A DNA stretch of 64,000 nucleotides from the NCBI GenBank assembly GCA_965276665.1, contig OZ255620.1, forward strand, positions 2,046,001 to 2,110,000, read 5' to 3'. The stretch comes from CAWGJC01 sp965276665 (GTDB lineage: Bacteria; Pseudomonadota; Alphaproteobacteria; Acetobacterales; Acetobacteraceae). The translations under genes were made by a program, and so were the position numbers. This document shows, piece after piece, positions 8,881-17,983 of this stretch (within the stretch, counting starts at the first letter, position 1; each line of letters begins with the position of its first letter). The notes beneath the pieces were generated by a model. The model saw nothing but the letters and a program-made list of their open reading frames with translations, did not search any database and was not told the DNA's origin.

Positions 8881-10347
8881 ATGCTAGCGACGCCGATGGC
8901 GCCGCGGCTGGAACTTCGCCAATCCCAGTCGCTGGTGATGACCCCGCAATTGCGGCAGGCCATCAAGCTGCTGCAATGCTCCCATCTCGAGGTCGCCGAA
9001 TTCGTCGAGCAGGAGCTGGAGCGCAACCCGCTGCTCGAGCGCGACGACGATGCGGGCTTCGCGGCCGAGCGCCCGGCGCCCGACCAGGTGGCGATCGCCG
9101 CCCCGGAGGGGACGGATTGCGCGGATCTGCTCAGCGCCGCCACGATGGCGACGGAGGCGCCGATCGAAGCCGATTTCACCGACCGCTACGAGGACGGCGC
9201 CGTGCACCACCGGGCGATCGGCGCGGGCGGCGAGGAAGGCCGCGGCATCGACGAGTTCGCCGAATTCCGCCCGAGCCTCCGCCAGCACCTGTCCGAGCAG
9301 CTGCGCCTCGCCTTCACCGACCCGGCGGACCAGCTGATCGGCGCGCAGCTGATCGCCCTGCTCGACCCGGTCGGCCGCGTGCCAATCACCACCGAGGCGC
9401 TCGCCGCGGCGCTCGACGCCGATCCCGCCCGGGTCGCCGCGATCCGCGCCCGGATGGGGCGGTTCGAGCCGGCCGGGCTGTTCGCCGCCGACCTTCGCGG
9501 CTGCCTCGCCGTCCAGCTCGCCGACCGAGACCGGCTCGACCCGGCGATGGCGGCGTTGCTCGACAATCTCGATCTGCTGGCGCGGCGCGACATGCGCGGG
9601 CTGATGGCGGCCTGCGGCATCGATGCCGAGGATCTGGCCGAGATGATCGCCGAGCTGCGGGCGCTCGACCCGAAACCGGCCACCGGCTTCGACGTGCCAG
9701 CACCGCAGCCGATCATCCCGGACGTGCTGATGCGCGCTTTGCCCGACGGCAGCTGGCACCTGGAATTGAACCCGGAGACGCTGCCGCGCATCCTCGTCAA
9801 CCAGCGCTTCCACGCCCGCGTCCGCGGCCAGGTGCCGCGGGAGGATCGCGCCTGGCTCGCCGAGCAGTTTGCGAGCGCCAACTGGTTGATGAAATCGCTG
9901 CAGCAGCGGGCGGAGACCATCCTCAAGGTAGCCGCCGAGACGGTGCGGCGGCAGGACGGGTTCTTCCGCCACGGCATCGCGCATCTCCGCCCGTTGATCC
10001 TGCGCGACATCGCCGATGCGATCGAAATGCACGAGAGCACGGTGAGCCGGGTGACGGCGAACAAATACATCGCCACGCCGCGCGGCATTTTCGAGCTGAA
10101 ATTCTTCTTCACCACCGCGATCGGCGGCACGGACGGCGAGACCCACAGCGCCGAGGCGGTGAGGTGCCGCATACGCTCACTGGTGAACGCCGAACCGGCC
10201 GGCGCCATCCTCTCGGATGACGCAATCGTTGCCTTGCTTCGTCGCGAAGGCGTGGACATCGCCCGGCGGACCGTGGCCAAGTATCGCGATGCGTTGCGCA
10301 TACCGAGTTCTGTGCAGCGCAAGCGGGAGAAGGCGATGCCGGCCTGA
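8881..10347 (+). CDS. rpoN: RNA polymerase sigma-54 factor
   Basis: Alternative sigma factor that recognises -24/-12 promoters and needs AAA+ activators. The 488-aa protein has the Gln-rich region I (LRQSQSLVMTPQLRQAIKLLQ), an acidic region II, a core-binding domain, the HTH area HESTVSRVTANKYIATPRG, and the C-terminal RpoN box beginning ARRTVAKYRDALRIPSS. ATG at 8881 is used; the ATG five codons later is a possible alternative start. It lies 68 bp after lptB, a conserved neighbourhood in proteobacteria. Confidence 0.96.
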   Translation: MLATPMAPRLELRQSQSLVMTPQLRQAIKLLQCSHLEVAEFVEQELERNPLLERDDDAGFAAERPAPDQVAIAAPEGTDCADLLSAATMATEAPIEADFTDRYEDGAVHHRAIGAGGEEGRGIDEFAEFRPSLRQHLSEQLRLAFTDPADQLIGAQLIALLDPVGRVPITTEALAAALDADPARVAAIRARMGRFEPAGLFAADLRGCLAVQLADRDRLDPAMAALLDNLDLLARRDMRGLMAACGIDAEDLAEMIAELRALDPKPATGFDVPAPQPIIPDVLMRALPDGSWHLELNPETLPRILVNQRFHARVRGQVPREDRAWLAEQFASANWLMKSLQQRAETILKVAAETVRRQDGFFRHGIAHLRPLILRDIADAIEMHESTVSRVTANKYIATPRGIFELKFFFTTAIGGTDGETHSAEAVRCRIRSLVNAEPAGAILSDDAIVALLRREGVDIARRTVAKYRDALRIPSSVQRKREKAMPA

Positions 10348-10389
10348 TCGCCTGAGCCCGGGCGGGCTTCAACATCTGGAGACGCTTTC

Positions 10390-10968
10390 ATGCTGATCAC
10401 GATGTCTGGCAAGCAGCTCGATCTGTCCGACGCGCTGCGGGTGCGCGTCGAGGAATCGCTCGGGCAGATCACCGGCAAGTATTTCGACCATGCGCTGGAG
10501 GCGAACGTCACCTTCGGCCGGGCGCGCAGCTTTTTCACCTGCGACATCAACGTCCATGCCGGCCGCGGCCTCAGCCTGCGCGGCGAGGGCGAGGCGGGGG
10601 ATGCGAACAGCGCGTTCGACGATGCCGCCGAGCACATCGCCAAGCGCCTCCGCCGCTATCGGCGGCGCGTCAACGAGCATGCGCGCGACAGCGCCCAACG
10701 CGAGCGGCCGCAAGCCGGGCGGCAATACGTGCTGCGCCAGGAGGATGAGAGCGCGGCGCCGAGCGAAGTCGTCGGCGCCTGCGCCACCGTCATCGCCGAG
10801 ACGGCGATGGAAATCGCCCGCCTCAGCGTGGGCGATGCGGTGATGCGGATGGATCTGGCCGATCAGAAAGTGCTGATGTTCCGCAACAGCGCGTCGGGCG
10901 AGCTGAACGTCGTCTATCGGCGCGATGACGGCCATGTCGGATGGATCGACCCTGCTTCCATCAAATAA
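10390..10968 (+). CDS. hpf: Long-form ribosome hibernation promoting factor
   Basis: Binds the 30S decoding region and promotes 100S ribosome dimers under stress. The 192 aa comprise an N-terminal S30AE domain (about 1-100), a linker, and the C-terminal dimerisation domain (VGDAVMRMDLADQKVLMFRN, about 146-192) that marks the long form. It follows rpoN by 42 bp, as in many proteobacteria. ptsN, the usual next gene, is missing; the opposite-strand peptidase gene begins only 15 bp beyond the stop. Confidence 0.93.
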   Translation: MLITMSGKQLDLSDALRVRVEESLGQITGKYFDHALEANVTFGRARSFFTCDINVHAGRGLSLRGEGEAGDANSAFDDAAEHIAKRLRRYRRRVNEHARDSAQRERPQAGRQYVLRQEDESAAPSEVVGACATVIAETAMEIARLSVGDAVMRMDLADQKVLMFRNSASGELNVVYRRDDGHVGWIDPASIK

Positions 10969-10983
10969 GGCGGCCGACTTCTC

Positions 10984-11979
10984 CTACGTGAATCGTTCCC
11001 GCCAGGACCGCATCGCTCCCGCGTAAGGCAGCGAAGCTGCCTCATAGACGCCGCGTGCGATTGCCCGCGCCATGACCAGGGTCGCGGCATGGCCGAGCTC
11101 GGTCAGATCCTGCGCCGGATCGAGCAACGGGCGGACGCCTGTCGCGGCGGCGAAGATCGTGTCGCCATCGAGCGGCGCATGCGCCGGAAGAATAGCGCGC
11201 GCCAACCCGTCATGCGCCATGATCGCGAGCCGCTTCGCCTGCGGCTTGGTCAGCGCCGCATCGGTCGCGATCAGTCCGATCGTGGTCGCGGTGCCGATGC
11301 TCTGCTTGCTGCGGCGCGCGAGATCGGCCGGCGCGATGCTCGCCGGCCAGCCGAGGCCGCCGAACTCCGCATCCACCTCGTAAGGCGCCGCCCAGAAATG
11401 CGGCCCGTCGCCGATCGTCGCCGCCCCCACCGCATTCACCGCGACGATCGCCGCCACGCAATGCCCGCTCGCGGCGAGCGCGGAGGCCGAGCCGATGCCG
11501 CCTTTCGCCGTCGCCGTCGTCGCCCCGGTGCCCGCGCCCACCGTGCCGAGCGCGAATTCGCCCGGTGCCGCCACCTCCGCCGCCGCATGGCCGAGCGTGA
11601 AATAGGGCGCGTGCAGCCCCCATTCCTTGTCGCCGCCATTGGCGAGATCGAACAGGATGGCCTCGGCAACGAGCGGGAGCGTGACCCGGGCGAACACCAC
11701 CCCGCGCCCGCGCGCCCGCAGCGCCGATTGCACGCCGCCCGCCGCGTCGAGCCCGAAGGCGGAGCCGCCGGACAGGACGATCGCATTCACCCGATCCACC
11801 GTCATCGCCGGGTCGAGCATCGTCGTGTCCCGCCCGCCCGGCGCGCCGCCGAGCACCGCCACCGATGCGATGGCCGGCTCGGCGAACAGGATCGCGGTGA
11901 CCCCGGAGCCGAGGCGGAGATCGGTCGCGTGACCGACCTCGATTCCGTCGATATCGGTGAGCAGATTGGCGAGTGGCAT
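10984..11979 (-). CDS. P1-family (DmpA/NylC-type) peptidase
   Basis: A 331-aa Ntn-hydrolase-like peptidase of MEROPS family S58/P1, whose members are self-cleaving aminopeptidases or amide hydrolases (DmpA, BapA, NylC). Family marks are NAIVLSGGSAFGLDAAGGV and the Gly/Thr-rich GAGTGATTATAKGG. By analogy with NylC the self-cleavage site would be near ATTIGLIATDA (T232/T233); the preceding residue is Ala rather than Asn, so the exact nucleophile is uncertain. It is the last gene of the 19-gene run, 18 nt after the dipeptide transporter ATPase, with an RBS GGGAGAG. Context suggests it cleaves an imported amide or peptide. Confidence 0.85.
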   Translation of the reverse strand: MPLANLLTDIDGIEVGHATDLRLGSGVTAILFAEPAIASVAVLGGAPGGRDTTMLDPAMTVDRVNAIVLSGGSAFGLDAAGGVQSALRARGRGVVFARVTLPLVAEAILFDLANGGDKEWGLHAPYFTLGHAAAEVAAPGEFALGTVGAGTGATTATAKGGIGSASALAASGHCVAAIVAVNAVGAATIGDGPHFWAAPYEVDAEFGGLGWPASIAPADLARRSKQSIGTATTIGLIATDAALTKPQAKRLAIMAHDGLARAILPAHAPLDGDTIFAAATGVRPLLDPAQDLTELGHAATLVMARAIARGVYEAASLPYAGAMRSWRERFT

Positions 11980-11997
11980 GGAAAACTCTCCCGACGA

Positions 11998-13842
11998 TCA
12001 GGCGGCATCCGGAAACGGCTGCCAGGGCACCGCGAGATCGTCGGGCGGCACGGCGGCGAGCAGCCGGCGCGTATAGGCATGCGCGGGGGCGGCGAAGACC
12101 TCCGCCGTCTTCCCCTGCTCGACGATCTCGCCGCGCAGCATCACCGCCACCCGGTCGCACAGATGGCGGACCACCGACAGGTCATGCGAGATGAACAGCA
12201 TCGCGATACCGCGCTCGCGCTTCAGCCGGAGCAGCAGGTCGAGGATCTGCGCCTGCACGGAAACGTCGAGCCCGGAGACGATCTCGTCGGCCACCAGCAG
12301 GCGCGGCACGGCGCAGAGCGCGCGCGCGATGTTCACCCGCTGGCGCTGCCCGCCGGAGAGCTCGGCCGGGGTGCGCAGCGCGATCTCCGGCGCGAGCCCA
12401 ACCTCCGCCAGCAGCGCCGCCGCGCGTTCCCTGCGCGCCTGCGCCGGCAGGCGGTGCGGGCGGACCTGCAGGCGCTGCGTCACGATATCGGCGACGCGCC
12501 GCCGCGGGTTAAGCGCTGATTGCGGATCCTGAAACACCATCTGCGCCCAGTCGAGACGCTGCGCCCGCGCCGCGCCGCCGGCCCGCGTGACATCCGCGCC
12601 GCCGAGCAGGATGCGGCCGGCGGAGACAGGCTCGAGCCCCATCACCATCCGCGCAATCGTGCTCTTGCCGCTGCCGCTCTCGCCCACGAGCCCCAGGAAT
12701 TCGCCCGCGCCGATCGCCAGCTCCGCATCGCGCACCGCGCGCGTGGTACGCCGCCGCAGCATGCCGGAGACGAATTTTTTGTCCAGATGCTCCACATCCA
12801 GAACCGGCGCCCCGACCGTGGACGCCATACGCGGTTCCGCTTCCGACACGCTGCCGATCGCGCCGGTGCGGTCCGCGTGCAGGCAGGCGGCGTGGCGGCC
12901 GTCGCCGACCGCCAAATCCGGCGGGTCGATCACCCGGCAATCCGCCTCGACGAGCGGGCAGCGCGGGGCGAAGCGGCAGCCTTGCATCGTCGCGAGCGCG
13001 GCGAGGCCCGGCATCTGTGCCGGCAGGATATGCAGGCGTCGCCGCTCTCCCATCGCCGGCGCCGCGAGCTGCAGGCAGCGCGTATAGGGATGCGCCGGCG
13101 CGGTGAGCAGCGCGGCCGCCGGCCCGCGTTCGATCGGCCGCCCGGCATACAGCACCACGATCTGATCGCAGATCCGCGCGGCGAGCCGGAGGTCATGGGT
13201 GATGAACACGACCGAGGTGCCGTCCCGCCGCTGCATCTCGGCGATCAGCGCCATGATGCGCGCCTGGATCGTGACGTCGAGCGCGGTGGTCGGCTCGTCC
13301 GCCACGACGAGGCGCGGGCGGGAGACGAAGGCCATCGCGATCAGCACGCGCTGGCACATGCCGCCCGACAATTGATGCGGATAGCGCCGCAGCAACTCCC
13401 CCGGCTCCGGCAGATGCACGCGTTCCAGCATCGCCAGCGCCGCCGACCGCCGACCGCCGCGGCCGCGCATGTCGAGGCGGCGCAGATGCTCGTCGATCTG
13501 CGCGCCGATCGTCATCACCGGGTTGAGCGCGGTCATCGGCTCCTGCGGGATGAACGCGATGTCGCGCCCGAGCAGGGCGCGTCGCCGCGCCGGCGCCGCC
13601 TTGGCGAGATCCTCGCCCCCCAGGCGCAGATGGCCGAAGCTGACCGCGAAGCCGGGCGGCAGGGCCTGCGCGATCGCCCGCCCGATCATCGACTTCCCGG
13701 CGCCCGATTCACCGACCAGGCCGAGCACGCGCCCCGCCGGCAGCGTGAAGGAGAGATCGCGGATCGCAGCCACGCGGCGATGCCCGAGCATCGCCTCGAC
13801 GGTGACGCCATCCGCCTCGAGCACCGGCGGAGCTTGGTTCAA
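11998..13842 (-). CDS. Fused dual ATPase of dipeptide-type ABC transporter (DppD-DppF)
   Basis: One 614-aa polypeptide carrying two oligopeptide-type ATPases. In the first, Walker A is GESGAGKS, the signature LSGGMCQRV and Walker B VVADEPTTALD, followed by a Cys-containing C-terminal extension (GCRFAPRCPL) typical of DppD/OppD. In the second the corresponding motifs are GESGSGKST, LSGGQRQRV and LVADEIVSGLD. I chose a TTG start at 13842 because it overlaps the permease stop (TTGA) and sits just before the first domain. The frame stays open far upstream, but that part is antiparallel shadow over the permease. Organisation resembles GsiA. Confidence 0.93.
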   Translation of the reverse strand: MNQAPPVLEADGVTVEAMLGHRRVAAIRDLSFTLPAGRVLGLVGESGAGKSMIGRAIAQALPPGFAVSFGHLRLGGEDLAKAAPARRRALLGRDIAFIPQEPMTALNPVMTIGAQIDEHLRRLDMRGRGGRRSAALAMLERVHLPEPGELLRRYPHQLSGGMCQRVLIAMAFVSRPRLVVADEPTTALDVTIQARIMALIAEMQRRDGTSVVFITHDLRLAARICDQIVVLYAGRPIERGPAAALLTAPAHPYTRCLQLAAPAMGERRRLHILPAQMPGLAALATMQGCRFAPRCPLVEADCRVIDPPDLAVGDGRHAACLHADRTGAIGSVSEAEPRMASTVGAPVLDVEHLDKKFVSGMLRRRTTRAVRDAELAIGAGEFLGLVGESGSGKSTIARMVMGLEPVSAGRILLGGADVTRAGGAARAQRLDWAQMVFQDPQSALNPRRRVADIVTQRLQVRPHRLPAQARRERAAALLAEVGLAPEIALRTPAELSGGQRQRVNIARALCAVPRLLVADEIVSGLDVSVQAQILDLLLRLKRERGIAMLFISHDLSVVRHLCDRVAVMLRGEIVEQGKTAEVFAAPAHAYTRRLLAAVPPDDLAVPWQPFPDAA

Positions 13843-14699
13843 TGCCCGGCCGCCGCCGGCGGGCCGGTCTCGCGCAGCCGCACATCGAGGCTGCGCCGCA
13901 ACCCGTCGCCAAGCAGGTTGAACCCGCTGACGGTAATGAAGATCGCCGCCATCGGCGCGAGCAGGGTCCAGGGCGCCTCGGCCACGTTCGCCCGCGCATC
14001 GGCGATCATCTGCCCCCACGCCACCTCGTCGGGCCGCACGCCCATGCCGACGAAGGAGAGCACCGCCTCGACGATCACGGCGATGCCCATCTCGAGGCTG
14101 AGCAGCGTGATCAGCAGCGGCAGCGTCGCGGGCAGGATCTCGCGCGTCAGCGTGCGCCAATGCCCGTAGCCGGAGAGCCGCGCCGCCGCCACGTAGTCGC
14201 GCCGCGCGGTCAGCATCACCTCGGCGCGCAGCACGCGGCAGAACCGCGTCCAATCCACCAGGATGATCGCCAGTACGACCCGGTTCGCGCCGCTGCCGAG
14301 GCCGACGATCAGGATCAGCGAGAGCACGACGGGCGGAAACGACATCCAGACATCGACCACGCGGCCGATCAGCCAATCGACCGCGCCGCCAAAATACCCC
14401 GCGAGGTGCGCGAGCACCGCGCCGACCAGCATCGCGCCCAGCGCCGCGGACACCGCGACGATCAGCGCAAGCCGCGCGCCATAGAGCAGCCGGGAGAGCA
14501 CGTCCCGCCCGAGCGAATCCGTCCCGAGCGGAAACGCCGGGTCGCCGCCCTTTGCCCAGGAGGGCGGCAGCAGGATATTCAGCAGGTCCTGGTCGCCCGG
14601 CGCATGCGGCGCGAGCAGCGGTGCGAGCAGCGCCGCGGCCAGCACCAGCAGGATCAGCGCCCCGCCCGCGATCACGCGTCCATGCAGGATGCGTCTCAT
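13839..14699 (-). CDS. Dipeptide-type ABC transporter permease (DppC family)
   Basis: A 286-aa inner-membrane permease with an N-terminal membrane anchor (about 10-30), the FPLGTDSLGRDVLSRLLYG signature of DppC/OppC proteins, and the EAA loop DYVAAARLSGYGHWRTLTREILP that contacts the ATPase. The start ATG at 14699 overlaps the dppB-like stop (ATGA), and its own stop overlaps the ATPase start. It should form the channel with the DppB-type partner. Confidence 0.93.
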   Translation of the reverse strand: MRRILHGRVIAGGALILLVLAAALLAPLLAPHAPGDQDLLNILLPPSWAKGGDPAFPLGTDSLGRDVLSRLLYGARLALIVAVSAALGAMLVGAVLAHLAGYFGGAVDWLIGRVVDVWMSFPPVVLSLILIVGLGSGANRVVLAIILVDWTRFCRVLRAEVMLTARRDYVAAARLSGYGHWRTLTREILPATLPLLITLLSLEMGIAVIVEAVLSFVGMGVRPDEVAWGQMIADARANVAEAPWTLLAPMAAIFITVSGFNLLGDGLRRSLDVRLRETGPPAAAGH

Positions 14700-15706
14700 G
14701 CGCGTCGCAGCCGCGGGTTCATCGCCAGCGCAACCGCATCGATCAGCGTGCTGATCAGCAGCACGACCACGCAATAGGTCAGCCCGACGGTCTGGATGAT
14801 CGGCAGATCCGCGTTGCGCACCGCATCCACCATGAGATTGCCGAGGCCGGGAAACGAGTAGATCACCTCGATCAGCAGCGTGCCGCCGAACAAGAAGCCG
14901 AACTGCACCCCCATCAGCGTGAGGGTCGGCAGGATCGCGTTGCCGAGTGCGTGCACCATCAGGATGCGGCGCTCCGATATCCCGCGCAGCCGCGCCTGGC
15001 GGATGTAATCCTCGTGATGGACGTCGAATAGGCTGGATCGCAGCACCCGCATGATCGGCGGCGCAAAGGCGATGCCGAGCGAGGCCGCCGGCAGCAGCAG
15101 GTGCGAGACCGCGCTCGCGAACATCGCCAGGCTGCCGGAAAGCAGGGCGTCGATCAGCATGAAGCCGGTGATGTCCGGCTGGCGGAATTGCGGCCCGAGC
15201 CGCCCCATGAAGGGCAGCACCGGATAGAGCACGCCGAACAGCAGGATGAACAGCAACGCCCAGAGGAATTCCGGCACCGAGAGCAGCAGCGTGGTGCCGA
15301 CATCGCCGACCAGCTCCACCGGCGTGCCGCGCACCCGGAACAGCAGCAGCCCGCCCGCCAGGCCGAGCAATGCGGCGATCAGCATCGCCAGCACCGCAAG
15401 CTCGATCGTCGCCGGCAGCGCCTGCAGGACCAGCGCGCCGGCGCTCCGCCGCAGCTGGATCGAGGTGCCGAATTCGCCATGCACCGCGCCGCGCAGCCAG
15501 ATCAGATATTGCTCCGGGATCGGCCGGTCGAGCCCCATCTCGCGCCGCTTCGCCGCGATCTCGGCGATCGTCGCATTCGGCGGCACCGACATCGCCGCGG
15601 GGTCCACCGGGAGCAGCCGCAGCGCGGTGAAGAGCAGGATCGACACGACGAGCAGGATCGGCACGGCGACCAGCAGCCGGCGCAGGACGAGCAGCAGAAT
15701 GCTCAT
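14696..15706 (-). CDS. Dipeptide-type ABC transporter permease (DppB family)
   Basis: A 336-aa permease with the DppB features: first membrane segment at residues 5-30, MGLDRPIPEQYLIWLRGAVHGEFGTS, and the EAA loop DYIRQARLRGISERRILMVHALGNA. Six membrane segments are expected. It starts with ATG at 15706, 13 nt after the binding-protein gene, and overlaps the DppC-type gene by 4 nt. Confidence 0.94.
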   Translation of the reverse strand: MSILLLVLRRLLVAVPILLVVSILLFTALRLLPVDPAAMSVPPNATIAEIAAKRREMGLDRPIPEQYLIWLRGAVHGEFGTSIQLRRSAGALVLQALPATIELAVLAMLIAALLGLAGGLLLFRVRGTPVELVGDVGTTLLLSVPEFLWALLFILLFGVLYPVLPFMGRLGPQFRQPDITGFMLIDALLSGSLAMFASAVSHLLLPAASLGIAFAPPIMRVLRSSLFDVHHEDYIRQARLRGISERRILMVHALGNAILPTLTLMGVQFGFLFGGTLLIEVIYSFPGLGNLMVDAVRNADLPIIQTVGLTYCVVVLLISTLIDAVALAMNPRLRRA

Positions 15707-15719
15707 GCGAAGGCCGCGG

Positions 15720-17231
15720 TCAGCTCCAGCGCATCGTCTGCGGCAGCACCCAGCCATTGCCGTAGCGCGTGAGCGCGAGCGATTTCTGCCGCACCTCGGT
15801 CTGCACGCTTTGCAGCAACGGGATCTTCGCGCCGATCTCCATCGCCTCCCGGTCGAGCGCCTTCCAGGTGGCCACCCGCTTGGCGTAATCCGCGATGTTG
15901 AACGCGTCGATCACCTTCTGGCCGAGCGTCATGTCCTGCCAGGGCGAGAAGGGCAGCTTGGGATTGAGCATGTAGCCGACATAAATCTCCGGGTCTCCGG
16001 TACCGTTGTCGAAGGAATAGAGCATCGCCTCGGGTAGCTTGTGGCCGCGATTGAGCTCGAAATATTTCGCGTATTCGATCACTTGCAGATCGGCGTCGAT
16101 GCCGACGCGCTGCCACATCTGCACGATGGCGCGCGCGATGTCGTAATCGCCCGGGAACTGCCCGTTCGTCGCCGCGAAGCCGATCTTCGCCGGCTTGGAC
16201 GGACCATAGCCGGATTTCGCGAGCAGCTGCTTCGCCAGTTTCTGATCGTACGGAAAGCTGAAATCCGTCATGTAGCCGGGCGTTCCGGGCGTCGCGAGCT
16301 GCGAGAGCGGCACCGCGGCGTTGTTATAGAAGGCACGCGAGAGCGCCTGCTTGTCGATCGCGTGGTGCGCCGCGAGCCGCACGTTCTCGTCGGCGAAGCC
16401 GAGATCGTTGCGCACCTGCAGGAGAATGATCCGGCTGATCGGATCGAGCTCGGCGGCGAGCTGTGGACTGCCTTGCAGCCGCACGGTCTCGCGCACCGGC
16501 GGCGCGATGGTGAGATCGACCTGTCCAGATTCCGCCGCGGCGACGCGCGCCGAGGCATCCTTGATGATCTGGATCGTCACCCGGCGGATCGCCGGTTTCG
16601 GACCCCAATAGGCGTCGTTGCGCTCGAGCACGATCCGTGCGTTCTGCTCGTATTCCACGAGCTTGTACGGCCCGCTGCCGACCGGCTTCTGCGCGAAGGT
16701 CGCGGCGCCCACCGATTGCACGTATTTCGCCGGCACCATGAAGCTGCCGAGGAAGGCGAGCCACACCGGCGCGGTGGGCGCCGGGGAGCTGAACTTCATC
16801 ACCGCCTTGGTGGGCGACCGGATCTCGATATCCTGCACCTTGCGCCAGGAATTCGCGATGTCGAGCCCGGGCGTCGTCTTGATGCGGTCGAAGAAGGTGA
16901 ACTTGAAATCCTCCGTCGTCATCTTGTCGCCATTGTGGAACACGACGTCGTCGCGGAGCTCGACCGGCATCGAGAGCCCGTCGGGCGAGAGCTCCCATTT
17001 GGTGACGAGATTCGGGATCAGCTTGAAGGCCGGGTCCTGGTCGAGGGGCTGGTCGAACACCGTCTTGAACAGCGACTGCGCGTCGGGCGTGAAACGCTGA
17101 TTGGGGTCCCAGCCCGGCACGTCGTTGGGCCAGCCGATGGTGACGTCGTCCCGCCCCGCCGCGCGTGCGATGCCCGGCAGGGCGGAGGCCGCGATCATGC
17201 CGAACAGGCTCCGGCGCGATGCTCTCATCAT
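15720..17231 (-). CDS. Peptide/nickel-type ABC transporter substrate-binding protein
   Basis: A 503-aa periplasmic solute-binding protein of family 5 (DppA/OppA type). The N-terminus carries SRRSLFG followed by a hydrophobic stretch ending IARAAG, a likely Tat signal. The mature part has the family marks PNLVTKWELSPDGL and FHNGDKMTTEDFKF. Two adjacent ATGs (17231 and 17228) are possible starts; GGAAGGG 9 nt upstream favours the first. Family 5 proteins bind peptides, nickel, opines or glycosides, so the ligand cannot be read from sequence. The gene is 26 nt after the SDR gene. Confidence 0.93.
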   Translation of the reverse strand: MMRASRRSLFGMIAASALPGIARAAGRDDVTIGWPNDVPGWDPNQRFTPDAQSLFKTVFDQPLDQDPAFKLIPNLVTKWELSPDGLSMPVELRDDVVFHNGDKMTTEDFKFTFFDRIKTTPGLDIANSWRKVQDIEIRSPTKAVMKFSSPAPTAPVWLAFLGSFMVPAKYVQSVGAATFAQKPVGSGPYKLVEYEQNARIVLERNDAYWGPKPAIRRVTIQIIKDASARVAAAESGQVDLTIAPPVRETVRLQGSPQLAAELDPISRIILLQVRNDLGFADENVRLAAHHAIDKQALSRAFYNNAAVPLSQLATPGTPGYMTDFSFPYDQKLAKQLLAKSGYGPSKPAKIGFAATNGQFPGDYDIARAIVQMWQRVGIDADLQVIEYAKYFELNRGHKLPEAMLYSFDNGTGDPEIYVGYMLNPKLPFSPWQDMTLGQKVIDAFNIADYAKRVATWKALDREAMEIGAKIPLLQSVQTEVRQKSLALTRYGNGWVLPQTMRWS

Positions 17232-17257
17232 GCTCTCAATCCCTTCCACGCCGTCGA

Positions 17258-17983
17258 TCAAATCGTCACGCTGCCGATGCTGCTGCCGCCGCAGACGAAA
17301 AGCGTCTGTCCGGTGATGAAACCCGAATCTGGGCTCGCCAGGAACAGCACCGCGCGCGAGACATCTTGCGGCGTGCCGAGGCGGCGCACCGGGATCGCCT
17401 CGGTGAGCGCCGCGATGCGCGGATCGCCTTCCGGCAACACGTCATGGAACATCGCGGTCTCAGCGATCGGACCCGGCGCGATGCAGTTCACCGTGACGCC
17501 ATACGGGGCCAGCTCCAGCGCCCAGGTACGCGCCATGCCGATCAGCCCGGCCTTGGTCGCCGAATAGCTCGTGCGGGTGGCGAGCCCGAGCGCCGCGCGC
17601 GAGGAGATCAGCACGATCCGCCCGGTCTTCGCCTCCCGCATCACCGGCAGCGCGGCCTGCACGAGCGCGAGGGCGGCGCCGAGATGCAGGGAGACCAGCG
17701 CATCGAGATCCGCACGCCGAACATCGGCGAGCAGGGCCGCGCGCGCCACGCCGGCATTGTGCACGATCGTGGTCGGACGGAATTCCGCGACGATTTCCGC
17801 CGCGACGGCCCGCGTCGCCGCGTCATCCATGAGATCGACGGTGATTGCGTGAAGCCCGGGATGCGCCTCGCGGCCCGGCACGCGATCGAGCGCAATCACG
17901 CGATGACCGGCGGAAAGAAAATCGGCGCAGATCGCCCGCCCGATGCCCGAGCTTCCGCCGGTGACGAGCACGGCCCCGCTCAC
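17258..17983 (-). CDS. Short-chain dehydrogenase/reductase (classical SDR)
   Basis: A 241-aa NAD(P)-dependent oxidoreductase. It has TGGSSGIG at 8-15, NAG at 76-78, catalytic Ser127/128, Y140 and K144 (YSATK), and the C-terminal SGFITGQTLFVCGG. The GTG start at 17983 overlaps the DUF35 gene stop (GTGA). It probably oxidises or reduces a hydroxyl or keto group of a pathway intermediate; the substrate is unknown. If the operon degrades indole-3-acetate, a dioxindole/isatin interconversion is conceivable, but that is inference. Confidence 0.93.
   Translation of the reverse strand: MSGAVLVTGGSSGIGRAICADFLSAGHRVIALDRVPGREAHPGLHAITVDLMDDAATRAVAAEIVAEFRPTTIVHNAGVARAALLADVRRADLDALVSLHLGAALALVQAALPVMREAKTGRIVLISSRAALGLATRTSYSATKAGLIGMARTWALELAPYGVTVNCIAPGPIAETAMFHDVLPEGDPRIAALTEAIPVRRLGTPQDVSRAVLFLASPDSGFITGQTLFVCGGSSIGSVTI

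Noticed and set aside
13843..14376. Upstream extension of the fused Dpp ATPase frame
   Set aside because: The added part lies inside the DppC-type permease gene in another frame and shows no homology; a TTG start overlapping the permease stop fits better.
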